64,000 nt of DNA from Nocardia transvalensis (GCF_015477765.1 NZ_JADLQQ010000011.1:1-64000); one strand, 5' to 3'; shown: positions 8,559 to 17,032, counted from the first letter of the stretch. Numbers and translations: made by a program. Notes: generated from the sequence alone by a model not told the origin.

Positions 8559-9464
8559 ATGGCCGAGATGATCGCCACCCACAACCTGACCAAGACATAC
8601 GGTGACAAGACAGCCGTCGACGGCCTGAATCTGCGTGTACCGGAAGGCTCCGTCTACGGCTTCCTGGGACCCAATGGTTCGGGAAAGTCGACGACCATGA
8701 AAATGCTGTTGTCGTTGATCAAGCCCGCAGCAGGCGAGATTTTCATCGCCGGGCGCCCGATGCAGCGCGCGACGCGTCGTGATCTATTGGGCGACATCGG
8801 ATCACTCATCGAAGCACCGCCCGGGTACGGGCACCTCACCGGCCGCGAGAACATGCGTCTGGTGCAGCGGCAGTTGGGTCTCGACGGCGCTCAGGTCGAA
8901 CGGGCGGTCTGCACGATGCGCCTGCAGGACCATCTCGACAAGCGGGTACGCAATTACTCGCTGGGCATGAAGCAGCGGCTGGGCATCGCGATGGCGCTGG
9001 CGCGCGAGCCGCGACTGCTCATACTCGACGAGCCGACCAACGGTCTCGATCCTGCCGGTATCGAAGAAATTCGAGGTCTGCTCCGACGACTGGCCGACAA
9101 CGGGCTCACGGTAATGGTCTCCAGCCATCTACTCGATGAGGTCGACCGCACGGCGGACATGCTCGGCATTCTTGCCAACGGTCGATTGCTGTTCCAGGGC
9201 ACGCGAAATGAGCTGCTCACTCGATCCACGCCCGATGTCCTGATCGAAACGTCCGATCCGGAGCGCGCAGCCACCCTCACGGCTCCCCGGCATCCGACAC
9301 GCGTAGGCGGCGCCGTCGTGCGCCTGTCCGGACTAGACCATATTGCGACCGCCGGTGTGGTGTCTCTCCTCGTTCACGAAGGCCTGGATGTCTACGGCGT
9401 TCGCCGCGAGTCACAGTCACTCGAAGATGTGTTCATGGACCTGACCCGGGGGCAGGGACTGTGA
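8559..9464 (+). CDS. ABC exporter ATPase (LanF/BcrA-like)
   Basis: The nucleotide-binding subunit of an ABC-2 type exporter, 301 residues. The Walker A motif GPNGSGKS lies at 37-44. The signature is NYSLGMKQRLGIAMALA, the LGMKQR variant usual for lantibiotic self-protection and bacitracin-type (BcrA, LanF) ATPases. Walker B is LLILDEPTNGLDP. The C-terminal accessory region is of the same family. It overlaps the first permease gene by GTGA, and a second permease follows, giving a LanF-LanE-LanG-like set. It probably exports or expels a membrane-active peptide, fitting the lasso cluster downstream. Confidence 0.93.
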   Translation: MAEMIATHNLTKTYGDKTAVDGLNLRVPEGSVYGFLGPNGSGKSTTMKMLLSLIKPAAGEIFIAGRPMQRATRRDLLGDIGSLIEAPPGYGHLTGRENMRLVQRQLGLDGAQVERAVCTMRLQDHLDKRVRNYSLGMKQRLGIAMALAREPRLLILDEPTNGLDPAGIEEIRGLLRRLADNGLTVMVSSHLLDEVDRTADMLGILANGRLLFQGTRNELLTRSTPDVLIETSDPERAATLTAPRHPTRVGGAVVRLSGLDHIATAGVVSLLVHEGLDVYGVRRESQSLEDVFMDLTRGQGL

Positions 9465-10216
9465 TCGGCCGTGCCGTGGCGAACGAATTCGCCAAGATGC
9501 GTCACCTGCATGTGGTGCCGATCGCGATCGTGCTGGTGGTCGGAGTCGTAGGGCTGTCCAGCATCGAACTGACCTCAGCGGATTTCGCCGACTCGGTGAG
9601 AGATCCTTCCGGGCTGCCCTGGCACCGGCTGCTGGTCGGTATGACATTCGCCGTGCCGCTGGCCACGCCCATTCTGCTGGCCGTGCTGGCCAGCCGGCAG
9701 GTGGATATCGAGCACCAGGGCAACGGATGGTTGTGGTCCCACACCTCCGGTCTCACCCCTGGATATCTGTGTCGAGTCAAGTTCGTGGCTACCGGTGCCG
9801 TGCTCGTGGCGGCCACTCTGGTAGCAAGTTGCCTGATGGTCGCCATCGGCAGGCTGGCTGGTATCACCGCGGCATTTCCCGCCGGGCAGTGGCTCGGCTA
9901 CACCGCCTCGATCGTGGTGGTGAACCTCGTATTGCTGGCCCTCCATCTGCTGCTGTCGGCATGGCTCGAAAACCAGTTGGTCGCAATGGGTATCGGGGTG
10001 GTGGGCGTGTTTCTGGCCGTGGTCAGCTCCGGAGCGCCCCCATGGCTGGCGCACCTTTCGCCTTGGGGCTACTACTCACTCGCCGCGCCCGTCGATTACC
10101 GCGACGGCGGCCTCGTCTCATTGACCCCGGCCCACCTCAGCGTGGTCGCTCTCGGACTCGCCGGAGCCGTTGTATTCACGATCATCACCCGCCGGTTCGA
10201 CCGCCAGGAGGCCTGA
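9461..10216 (+). CDS. ABC-2 permease, LanE-like subunit
   Basis: A 251-residue membrane protein with about six hydrophobic segments (for example VPIAIVLVVGVVGLSS, VPLATPILLAVLASR, and a last VVALGLAGAVVFTIIT). The soluble stretch DIEHQGNGWLWSHTSG after the second segment is typical of lantibiotic-immunity permeases (LanE/LanG, MutE). The GTG start overlaps the ATPase stop by four bases. It should pair with the third gene as a heterodimeric channel driven by the ATPase. Confidence 0.87.
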   Translation: MIGRAVANEFAKMRHLHVVPIAIVLVVGVVGLSSIELTSADFADSVRDPSGLPWHRLLVGMTFAVPLATPILLAVLASRQVDIEHQGNGWLWSHTSGLTPGYLCRVKFVATGAVLVAATLVASCLMVAIGRLAGITAAFPAGQWLGYTASIVVVNLVLLALHLLLSAWLENQLVAMGIGVVGVFLAVVSSGAPPWLAHLSPWGYYSLAAPVDYRDGGLVSLTPAHLSVVALGLAGAVVFTIITRRFDRQEA

Positions 10217-10220
10217 TCCC

Positions 10221-10967
10221 ATGGGTTCCATTCGAGCAGAGTTGCTCAAGCTGAAGCGATCCCTGAGTTGGGCCGTGGTGATGCTGCTGCCGCTGCTCGC
10301 CGTCATCACGGGCGTAGTGAATACCGTCGTGTCCGGCCGACAGCTCGAGGATGGCTGGCACACCCTGTGGCTGCGGGCCGCGGTCTTCTACGGATTGTTC
10401 CCGCTGTCCATCGGAATCGCGGTGATGGCCTCACTCGTGTGGCGGGTCGAACATCGCGGCGGCAACTGGAATTCGCTGATGAGCGGTCCGGTCTCGAGCA
10501 TGCACGTGGTGATCGGCAAAGTGACCGTCGTAGCCATGTTGGCGGCGGCGATGCAAGTGGTACTGCTGGCGACAGTCGTAGCGGCGGGAAAGCTCGTCTT
10601 CGACCTGCCCGGAATGCTTCCGGCACGATATTTCGTCATCAGCATCGTCATCATGCTGGCTTGCCTACCGGTGGCGGCCCTCCAGTCCGGATTGTCGATG
10701 CTCATGCGCTCTTTCGCCGCTCCTGTCGCCGTGGTGCTACCAGGAGCAGCCACGTCGGTCCTGCTGCTCACGGCGCGCCTCGACGCGGTACTGGTGGTGC
10801 CCTACGCCGTGGTCACCCGGGCCACTCAAATGGGCACCGGCACCTTCGCCGACAGCGGAGTCGTGACCATCGGTGGCGTCGCGACCGTCGTGGCTGTCGC
10901 GGTGGTTCTCACCGTAGTTGTCACCGTAGGAGCTGCCCGCATCTTGGATCGTCTCGATATCAGCTAG
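10221..10967 (+). CDS. ABC-2 permease, LanG-like subunit
   Basis: The second permease of the exporter, 248 residues. The N-terminus MGSIRAELLKLKRSLSW and the segment EHRGGNWNSLMSGPVSS after the second membrane helix match the lantibiotic-immunity permease pattern seen in its partner. About six membrane segments are visible. The ATG is preceded by AGGAGG ten bases upstream. A longer in-frame start (10170) lies within the previous gene and is less likely. An imperfect inverted repeat around CCGGACAA/TTGTCCGG just after the stop may terminate the operon. Confidence 0.87.
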   Translation: MGSIRAELLKLKRSLSWAVVMLLPLLAVITGVVNTVVSGRQLEDGWHTLWLRAAVFYGLFPLSIGIAVMASLVWRVEHRGGNWNSLMSGPVSSMHVVIGKVTVVAMLAAAMQVVLLATVVAAGKLVFDLPGMLPARYFVISIVIMLACLPVAALQSGLSMLMRSFAAPVAVVLPGAATSVLLLTARLDAVLVVPYAVVTRATQMGTGTFADSGVVTIGGVATVVAVAVVLTVVVTVGAARILDRLDIS

Positions 10968-11132
10968 CGGCGTCCGGCCCGGACAATGAATTCGGCCGGA
11001 ATCTTGTCCGGACCGGGCATCCTCCCCGCGCATTTGACCCGGCACTTTCGCCGTAATTCGTTCCGCTGGCAGCACTTCGGGTAGCCCGCTATGTCCTTAT
11101 GATCCCGTCCACAGGCCGATAACATCTCTCGC

Positions 11133-12956
11133 GTGGGGCAAAGCGGATCATTCTTGGTTGTATTGCCGGATAGTGAAAGAGCGGCACCAGTGGCAGCGCA
11201 ATTAGCCGGCGCTGTCGACATCACCCTCTCCCACTCCTCCGGGCGCCCATGGCTTCTCGCGCGAACCAACACCGGCCGGTTGGTAACGCACAATCGCGGT
11301 AATCTCCATATAGCGCTGGCGGGTGCAACATCGGCGACGTCGTCCGATCTCGAACAAGTTGGTAAATCAGTCAGGACACCCGGAGATCTGGCCGCGGTCT
11401 CTCGCCGGATCCCGGGGAGCTATTGCGTACTCGGCTCTGCCGATGGAATCGTCTATGCGGCCGGCCCCGCCATGGAGACTCGCAAAATCTTCTACGCAAG
11501 CATCAATGGCGTCTGCATAGCCGCCGACCGCGCCGATGTACTCGCGGAGCTGGGCGGGTTCGGCATCGACGCCGCCACACTGGCGCTGCGGCTGGTCAGG
11601 GCACTCCCCTATCCGTGCGGGGAAATCCCATTGTGGCGACAGGTCGAGTCGGTCGCCGGCGGGGACTATGTCACTATCCAGCGCGACGGCGTCAGCGTAA
11701 GCCGTCGTAGGTGGTGGCATCGCCCGGAACAGACAATGTCGCGAGCCGAAGGCGCCGAGGGTCTCCGCCACGCGATACAGCAGGCAGTCCGCTCGCGAGT
11801 GATTGCCGGAGAACCGATGGCGTGCGATTTGTCCGGCGGGTTGGACTCCACCCCATTGTGCTTTTTCGCCGCGCAGGAGCCAGGCGGAGTACTCGCCAGA
11901 ACCCTGTACAACGACGATCCGGGCGGACGTGAAGATCTCGACTGGGCACTGCGCGCGTTGAAGAGTATGCCCGGTGTTCATACGCACATCACGTTCTCGA
12001 CCGACGAAATGCCCGACTTCTACGAAGGGCTTGCCAATGTGCGGGTTCGCTTCGACGAGCCAACTCGGGCAGCCACTGCGGGTCCCAGGATTCAACAGCT
12101 GCTCACAGACGATGGCGCTCGCGGAATAAGGACTCATATCAACGGTCTGGGCGGTGACCACCTCCTGCGTGGGCTCCGAGGCTGGGAACACACCCTGATG
12201 CGCAGCCGCCCTCTGCTGGCTTGGCGCAGGGCCCGGGCGGAAGACGTACCCGGCGGAGTCGGACCGCTCACGACCTTGTCACGACTGTTGGATCGCCGTT
12301 CGTATAGCCAATGGTTCCGCGATACGTTGCACAACTCGATCAATGGAGTCCAACCACCGAGAGCACCTCGCACCAACGACTGGTCGGCACCACTCGGACT
12401 TCCGCCGTGGCTGACCGATGAGGCACGTGCGGCGGTGGTGCGGAAATTGCGCGACATCGCCGATCGCGCAGAACCTCTGGCTGCCGACCTTGCGGGACAC
12501 CTCGATGTCTTCACCCTCCGAGACGCGGGCAGGCTCATTCGCAGTACCGGTCAGATAGGTCATCCCCTCGGCGTTGCCTACGAGGCTCCCCTCGTCGACG
12601 ACCACGTGGTCGAAATCGCGTTGGCAGTTCGCCGTGAAGAACGCGATTCACCGCTGGAGTGGAAGCCATTGATGAAGGCGGCCATGAAAGACCTGCTGCC
12701 GGATGATTTTTTGCGACGTACCAGCAAAGTCGGCGGTGCACCACAATCCGTCCGCGGCTACGCCGCACACTACGACAGCCTCATGGCATTGTGCGAGGAA
12801 TCCGGTCTCTCCGCATCGGGCCTGATTGATATGAAGCGCCTCTCCGAAGCCACGAAGCCGGATTCGAAATCGACTCCTTCGGATCATATTCACGAAACCA
12901 TCGATGCCGCGATATTTCTGCGAAACTCGGAGAACCTAGTTCTTTCTCCAGCCTGA
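11133..12956 (+). CDS. Lasso peptide cyclase (asparagine synthetase-like, C protein)
   Basis: This enzyme adenylates the side-chain carboxylate of Glu8 of the precursor core and closes the isopeptide bond to the N-terminal amine. The 607-residue protein has a degenerate N-terminal amidohydrolase-like half that lacks the catalytic Cys2 of glutamine-dependent enzymes, then an ATP pyrophosphatase half with the PP-loop SGGLDST at 234-240 and a GLGGDHLLRG motif. Length and layout match lasso C proteins. The GTG start has no strong ribosome site, but the N-terminus (GSFLVVLPDSE) fits the family. Followed by the RRE, protease and precursor genes in the order C-B1-B2-A-A. GC content looks lower than in flanking backbone genes. 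Confidence 0.93.
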   Translation: MGQSGSFLVVLPDSERAAPVAAQLAGAVDITLSHSSGRPWLLARTNTGRLVTHNRGNLHIALAGATSATSSDLEQVGKSVRTPGDLAAVSRRIPGSYCVLGSADGIVYAAGPAMETRKIFYASINGVCIAADRADVLAELGGFGIDAATLALRLVRALPYPCGEIPLWRQVESVAGGDYVTIQRDGVSVSRRRWWHRPEQTMSRAEGAEGLRHAIQQAVRSRVIAGEPMACDLSGGLDSTPLCFFAAQEPGGVLARTLYNDDPGGREDLDWALRALKSMPGVHTHITFSTDEMPDFYEGLANVRVRFDEPTRAATAGPRIQQLLTDDGARGIRTHINGLGGDHLLRGLRGWEHTLMRSRPLLAWRRARAEDVPGGVGPLTTLSRLLDRRSYSQWFRDTLHNSINGVQPPRAPRTNDWSAPLGLPPWLTDEARAAVVRKLRDIADRAEPLAADLAGHLDVFTLRDAGRLIRSTGQIGHPLGVAYEAPLVDDHVVEIALAVRREERDSPLEWKPLMKAAMKDLLPDDFLRRTSKVGGAPQSVRGYAAHYDSLMALCEESGLSASGLIDMKRLSEATKPDSKSTPSDHIHETIDAAIFLRNSENLVLSPA

Positions 12957-12988
12957 CACCACGTCCGCAGTTCCGCCGAAGGAGAGCA

Positions 12989-13249
12989 ATGAAACAGAAC
13001 GATCAGACGGGTGCGACCCGATTCTCCCGAGCAAGCACAGAGTACGGCGACGTGGTACTCGACGAGAAGAAGGGGAAGTACTGGCATCTGAACGAAACCG
13101 CGACACTTGTCCTGACCATATTCCAGCAAGGCGGCAATCATGAGAGCGCTGTTTCGAAGCTGGTAGCAGAATACAACGTCGATGCGGCAACCGCACAGGT
13201 GGATGTGACCGTACTGTACGACCAGCTGCAAAAGGTGGGGCTGATATGA
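12989..13249 (+). CDS. Lasso peptide RRE protein (PqqD-like, B1)
   Basis: An 86-residue PqqD-fold RiPP recognition element. It binds the precursor leader and presents it to the protease and cyclase. The pattern VVLDEKKGKYWHLNETATLVL followed by a helical half (ESAVSKLVAEYNVDAATAQVDVTVLYDQLQKVGLI) is the stand-alone B1 signature. The ATG has an AAGGAGAG ribosome site. Its stop overlaps the start of the B2 protease gene as ATGA, so the two are translationally coupled, as split B1/B2 pairs usually are in actinobacteria. Confidence 0.93.
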   Translation: MKQNDQTGATRFSRASTEYGDVVLDEKKGKYWHLNETATLVLTIFQQGGNHESAVSKLVAEYNVDAATAQVDVTVLYDQLQKVGLI

Positions 13250-13692
13250 GCGTCATACTGCCCGATACCCCGACGAAGGTGAGCCTGCCCGTCAGGGCGC
13301 AGATACACTTCTTCGTGACGCTATCTCGAATTCTGAGCAGGATGCCTCCTGCACGCCTACGATCTCTGCTCGCGCAGCTGTCGACCGGTGCGCGCCCGGC
13401 CACCTACAGCGAATCGAAACGGGCGCGCGACGTGGTGCTGACGGCGAGCGCGCGTTGTCGGGGACAGTCGGCATGCCTGGTCAGGTCATTAACGATCGTG
13501 CTGCTGTGCCGGACCAGAGGAATCTGGCCCACCTGGTGCGTTGGGGTACTCGCCGCCCCGCCCTTTACCGCTCACGCCTGGGTCGAAGCAGACGGCGAAA
13601 TTGTCGACGAACCGATGCGCAGCACCGATTTTCGGAAGTTCTTCTCCATACCCGCCAGACCGAAGACGATTTCGAACAAAGAAGGGAGGTGA
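13246..13692 (+). CDS. Lasso peptide leader protease (B2, transglutaminase-like)
   Basis: This cysteine peptidase removes the leader from the precursor. The 148 residues carry the B2 hallmarks: the nucleophile Cys77 in SACLVRSLTIVLL and the general base His110 in FTAHAWVEADGEIV, with an acidic residue following. The N-terminal third is helical and basic. The ATG overlaps the B1 stop. The last codons (GGG AGG TGA) overlap the ribosome site of the first precursor gene, tightly linking enzyme and substrate synthesis. Confidence 0.92.
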   Translation: MSVILPDTPTKVSLPVRAQIHFFVTLSRILSRMPPARLRSLLAQLSTGARPATYSESKRARDVVLTASARCRGQSACLVRSLTIVLLCRTRGIWPTWCVGVLAAPPFTAHAWVEADGEIVDEPMRSTDFRKFFSIPARPKTISNKEGR

Positions 13693-13697
13693 GAGTG

Positions 13698-13814
13698 ATG
13701 ACGAAGATCTACGAGACTCCGGCCATCGTCGAGTTGGGCGAGTTCCACGCCGAGACCGGTTACGGGATCGGCGGCGTGGCCGAGGGCTGGAATCCCATTG
13801 CCGACCATAACTAG
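13698..13814 (+). CDS. Lasso peptide precursor A1 (38 aa)
   Basis: The leader is residues 1-21 (MTKIYETPAIVELGEFHAET plus Gly21) and fits the recognition pattern YxxPxIxxxGxFxxxT: Tyr5, Pro8, Ile10, Gly14, Phe16, Thr20. Thr20 sits at position -2, the usual cleavage marker. The predicted core is YGIGGVAEGWNPIADHN (17 residues), with an isopeptide ring from the Tyr1 amine to Glu8 and a nine-residue loop/tail. GGGAGG lies eight bases before the ATG. The calculated monoisotopic mass of the mature lasso is about 1750.81 Da. Cleavage before Gly21 would instead give a Gly1-Glu9 ring; the T-G-aromatic pattern of fusilassin argues for Tyr1. Confidence 0.9.
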   Translation: MTKIYETPAIVELGEFHAETGYGIGGVAEGWNPIADHN

Positions 13815-13856
13815 AAGCCCCACACAACGCCGAGACAAACACAAGGAGGTGAACCA

Positions 13857-13982
13857 ATGACCAAGACCTACGAGGCTCCGGCCATCGTCGAGCTCGGTGA
13901 CTTCCACCAGGAGACCGGCGAATTCATAGGCCCGCACCAGGAGCAGATCCTTCCCTTCGAGGACCACTCCAACGAAGGGTGA
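13857..13982 (+). CDS. Lasso peptide precursor A2 (41 aa)
   Basis: The second precursor has nearly the same leader as A1 (MTKTYEAPAIVELGDFHQET plus Gly21), keeping Tyr5, Pro8, Ile10, Gly14, Phe16 and Thr20, but a different core: EFIGPHQEQILPFEDHSNEG (20 residues). Glu8 is the ring acceptor, so the predicted ring joins the Glu1 amine to Glu8, an unusual first residue. The core is strongly acidic. A near-perfect AAGGAGGTGA ribosome site lies seven bases upstream, stronger than that of A1. Calculated lasso mass is about 2304.04 Da. A hairpin at 13989-14027 follows at once. Confidence 0.9.
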   Translation: MTKTYEAPAIVELGDFHQETGEFIGPHQEQILPFEDHSNEG

Positions 13983-13988
13983 TTCCGG

Positions 13989-14027
13989 GCGCGCTGTGGG
14001 GTGGGCACGTTACGCCCCACAGCGCGC
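13989..14027 (+). terminator. Intercistronic hairpin after the lasso precursors
   Basis: GCGCGCTGTGGGG and CCCCACAGCGCGC pair perfectly (13 bp) around a 13-base loop, six bases after the A2 stop and 28 bases before the ATPase start. It should act as a partial terminator or 3'-end stabiliser, raising precursor mRNA over the exporter and kinase genes downstream. That pattern is common in peptide clusters; the partial read-through is inferred. Confidence 0.75.
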
Positions 14028-14054
14028 TGGCGCCGATCAGAAGAGACGAAAACC

Positions 14055-14981
14055 ATGATTCATAGCACACCCGCCCTGGAAACCAGTGGATTGTGGATGC
14101 GATACGGTTCGACAGACGTGCTCAAAGGTGTGGATCTACGTGTCGAGCCAGGCGAGGTTCTGGCTTTGTTGGGTCCCAATGGTGCCGGCAAGACGACCAT
14201 GATTGAGATCCTGGCCGGATTTCGCAGGCGCTCGGCGGGACAGGTCAGGGTGCTGGGGATGGACCCGGACGACGGCGGCGAGCACTGGCGAGCCCGTATC
14301 GGTATCGTCCTGCAGTCGTGGGGAGATCACCGGCGGTGGCGGGTGCGCGACCTGCTCGAGAATATCGGCCGCTTTTACGAGCCATACGCCGGCGCAGACC
14401 GGAAGCGGCCGTATGACACGGATATGCTTCTAGCTCGAGTTGGCCTTACCGAACAGGCTTCGAAGGTCATCTCGAAACTGTCCGGCGGGCAGCGCCGGCG
14501 ACTCGATGTCGCTATCGGACTGGTAGGAAATCCCGAGTTGTTGTTTCTCGACGAGCCCACCATGGGATTCGACCCACAGGCCCGCCTAGACTTTCATACT
14601 CTAATACAAAAATTGTCCCGGAACGACGGAACCAGCATCGTTCTGACCACCCATGATCTCCAGGAAGCCGAAAAACTTGCGCAAAAGATCGCCATATTGA
14701 TATCGGGTCGGATCGTGGCTTACGGTTCCGCACGGGAGTTGTCAGTGAAGTTCCCGAAGAAGGCAAATATCCGGTTCACACTGAATGGCGAACAGCACAG
14801 CTACGACGTGGTCGACACTACAGACTTTGTCAAGAAACTTCTGAACCGACACGGAGCATCGGTTTCGGCGCTCGAGGTCCGCTCGGCCAGTCTGGAAGAC
14901 ACGTACCTGGGTATGGTGGGGGACTTCGAGTCCGCGAGGAACATCCGTCGCGACGAACTGGTTCCGGGAGATACCCGCTGA
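14055..14981 (+). CDS. ABC-2 exporter ATPase (lasso cluster)
   Basis: A 308-residue ABC ATPase. Walker A GPNGAGKT at 40-47, signature KLSGGQRRRLDVAIGL, Walker B ELLFLDEPTMGFDP, and the H-loop in TTHDLQEAE are all intact. A drug-exporter type C-terminal domain (SVSALEVRSASLEDTYLGMVG) follows. It overlaps the permease start by one base (TGATG). Classical lasso D proteins fuse membrane and ATPase parts; here export seems to be done by separate subunits. Weak ribosome site (GAGACG). Confidence 0.92.
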   Translation: MIHSTPALETSGLWMRYGSTDVLKGVDLRVEPGEVLALLGPNGAGKTTMIEILAGFRRRSAGQVRVLGMDPDDGGEHWRARIGIVLQSWGDHRRWRVRDLLENIGRFYEPYAGADRKRPYDTDMLLARVGLTEQASKVISKLSGGQRRRLDVAIGLVGNPELLFLDEPTMGFDPQARLDFHTLIQKLSRNDGTSIVLTTHDLQEAEKLAQKIAILISGRIVAYGSARELSVKFPKKANIRFTLNGEQHSYDVVDTTDFVKKLLNRHGASVSALEVRSASLEDTYLGMVGDFESARNIRRDELVPGDTR

Positions 14982-15802
14982 TGCATGAGCGGATAGTTGC
15001 AGTGCAGGCGGGATTTTCGCGAGGCCGAATCGAGCTTCGACAGAATCTCCCCATGGTGTTCAATTACATATTCTTTCCTACCTTGGCACTGGTGGTGATG
15101 TACATCGTGCGAGATTCCGTTATTTCGGGAACACGCTTCTCCATCGGCGCATACGCGATACCGGGGATTCTGGCGATGAACGTCCTCTTCACTGGTTTGA
15201 TGGGACTAGCCACAGGTCTCTTGCTCGAACGCGAGGACGGGACTCTATTGCGGGCCAAGGCCACCCCGAACGGCGTGCTGGGATACCTTGTCGGAAAAGT
15301 GACCTGTCAGGCGGCGATGGCGCTGACTACGTTGTTCGCGGTGTTGATCGTAGCGGCGGCGCTTTTCGATGGGTTGCACATGACCAACCCCATGGAACTG
15401 CTTCGGTTCATCTGGATTGTGCCCTTGGGACTGGCAGCGACCTTGCCCTTCGGTGCGGTACTAGGATCGATCCTTCCGAATCCACGGCAGCTGAGCTTCG
15501 TTTCTCTGTTCCTCATGGGGCTGACATCGGTTTCCGGAGTGTTCTACCCACTGGGGTTGCAACCGCTATGGATGCAGATCGTCGGTCAGGCGTTTCCGCT
15601 GTACTGGCTCGGCCTGGGTATGAGATCGGCGATGTTGCCAGACGAGATGGTAGTAGCGGAAATCGGCCAGACGTGGTGGTCAGTGGAAACCGTTGTGGTG
15701 TTGGGGTTGTGGAGCCTGCTGGGAGCGGTTGTCGCCTTGAGAGTGCTCCGTCGAGCCGCGAGACGCGAATCGGGTACGAGGCTGCGGAGTATGATCACCT
15801 GA
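14981..15802 (+). CDS. ABC-2 type permease (lasso cluster)
   Basis: A 273-residue membrane subunit with six hydrophobic segments: NYIFFPTLALVVMYIV, GAYAIPGILAMNVLFTGLMG, CQAAMALTTLFAVLIVAAAL, FIWIVPLGLAATLPFG, SFVSLFLMGLTSVSGVFYPLG and a last TVVVLGLWSLLGAVVALRV. The cytoplasmic stretch LLLEREDGTLLRAKATPNG after the second helix is the ABC-2 permease signature. It is coupled to the ATPase gene and probably forms a homodimeric channel with it. A sensor kinase gene follows after 51 bases. Confidence 0.9.
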   Translation: MHERIVAVQAGFSRGRIELRQNLPMVFNYIFFPTLALVVMYIVRDSVISGTRFSIGAYAIPGILAMNVLFTGLMGLATGLLLEREDGTLLRAKATPNGVLGYLVGKVTCQAAMALTTLFAVLIVAAALFDGLHMTNPMELLRFIWIVPLGLAATLPFGAVLGSILPNPRQLSFVSLFLMGLTSVSGVFYPLGLQPLWMQIVGQAFPLYWLGLGMRSAMLPDEMVVAEIGQTWWSVETVVVLGLWSLLGAVVALRVLRRAARRESGTRLRSMIT

Positions 15803-15853
15803 GCAGCCCAGCACGGGCGCGCACGGTCCAGGGGAGGCGGGTGCAAGGCTGTC

Positions 15854-17032
15854 ATGAACAGGGGAACAAGTTCTCGGCTGCGCAGGCACCCTCGTGTTGT
15901 CGACAGCGCCGTGGCGGCAGCAGCTTTCCTATTGACCATCCCGGTAGATATTGCCTATATACCTCGCGATTTACATCCTGCAGTCGGCGTCCTGATTGCC
16001 ATCGGGCTCTGCGTACCATATGTCTTCCGGCGAGACGCTCCGTTTGCAGCATTCGGAGTCATGGCGGTCGTCTCCGGAATTCAGTTGGGAGTGGGCGTCA
16101 TCCCGCTACCGGTGAACGCAATGTTGCTCCTCGGTCTATATAACGTCGCCTCGCGGTGCGACACTACGCGATCCGTGGTGGCGACGGCCGTGGTTGTGCT
16201 CGGTACTGTACTTGCGGCGGTCAGATGGGGAAGCGGACCCTCGTCGTCGGTTGCCTTCACGGCGATGATGGTGATCGTTCCGGCTGTCTCCGTGTGGGTT
16301 TGGGGGCGCGCGGTGGGGATCCGGCGGAGGTATGTGGAGGGTCTGCGTGAGCGGGCGGCGCAGCTCGAGCGGGAGCGGGAGCGGGAGGCGCGGTTGGCGG
16401 CTGCTGCGGAGCGGGCTCGGATCGCCAGGGAGATTCATGACATTGTGTCGCACAGTCTGAACGTGGTTGTTGTGCTGGCCGAGGGGGCTACGGCCTGTCT
16501 GCGTAACGATCCCGACCGTGCCGAGAAGGCTCTGCGGACTGCCACCGAGACCGGGCGCGGTGCCATGAACGAGATGCGGCGCATGTTGGGCGTTCTCCGT
16601 GTCGGGAGCGAGGATTCGCACGCTCCCCAACCCGGTGTCAGGCAGCTGGAGAAATTGATCCAGGAGACTCGCGCTGCCGGTTTACCTGTCGAACTCGGCG
16701 TTCAGGGGATGATCAAGGAGTTGCCCGCAGGCATCGATCTCGCGGCATACCGGATCGTTCAGGAGGCCCTCACCAACGCACGAAAGCATGCCGGTCCCAC
16801 CGTTTCCCAAGTGCGGGTGGACCTGAAGTACGACGACGGAGAACTCGAGGTCCGCGTATGCGACGACGGCGAGGGATTGCGAAGGGGCGCAGGGGATCTC
16901 CCTGGTAGTGGGTACGGGTTGATCGGCATACACGAGCGCGTCTCCGCCTATGGCGGTTCAGCGTCAGCCGGTCCCCGCGCGGCCGGCGGTTTCGAGGTCG
17001 TCGCCACGTTGCCGATCGGAGACGGAGCATGA
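15854..17032 (+). CDS. Sensor histidine kinase (HisKA_3), second system
   Basis: A 392-residue membrane kinase. The N-terminal half has about five membrane segments with short loops; residues 160-185 are a charged coiled-coil linker (ERAAQLERERERE). The phospho-acceptor is His195 in AREIHDIVSHSLNVVVVLAEGA. The ATPase N-box (VQEALTNARKHAG) and G-box (GSGYGLIGIHERV) are present. Its stop overlaps the regulator start as ATGA. This same-strand pairing differs from the first kinase at 6652. It probably senses the exported peptide or envelope stress. Confidence 0.93.
   Translation: MNRGTSSRLRRHPRVVDSAVAAAAFLLTIPVDIAYIPRDLHPAVGVLIAIGLCVPYVFRRDAPFAAFGVMAVVSGIQLGVGVIPLPVNAMLLLGLYNVASRCDTTRSVVATAVVVLGTVLAAVRWGSGPSSSVAFTAMMVIVPAVSVWVWGRAVGIRRRYVEGLRERAAQLEREREREARLAAAAERARIAREIHDIVSHSLNVVVVLAEGATACLRNDPDRAEKALRTATETGRGAMNEMRRMLGVLRVGSEDSHAPQPGVRQLEKLIQETRAAGLPVELGVQGMIKELPAGIDLAAYRIVQEALTNARKHAGPTVSQVRVDLKYDDGELEVRVCDDGEGLRRGAGDLPGSGYGLIGIHERVSAYGGSASAGPRAAGGFEVVATLPIGDGA

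Noticed and set aside
8559..10967. Lanthipeptide gene cluster
   Set aside because: The exporter is LanFEG-like, but no LanA, LanB/LanC, LanM or LanKC gene is present; the peptide genes nearby are lasso type.
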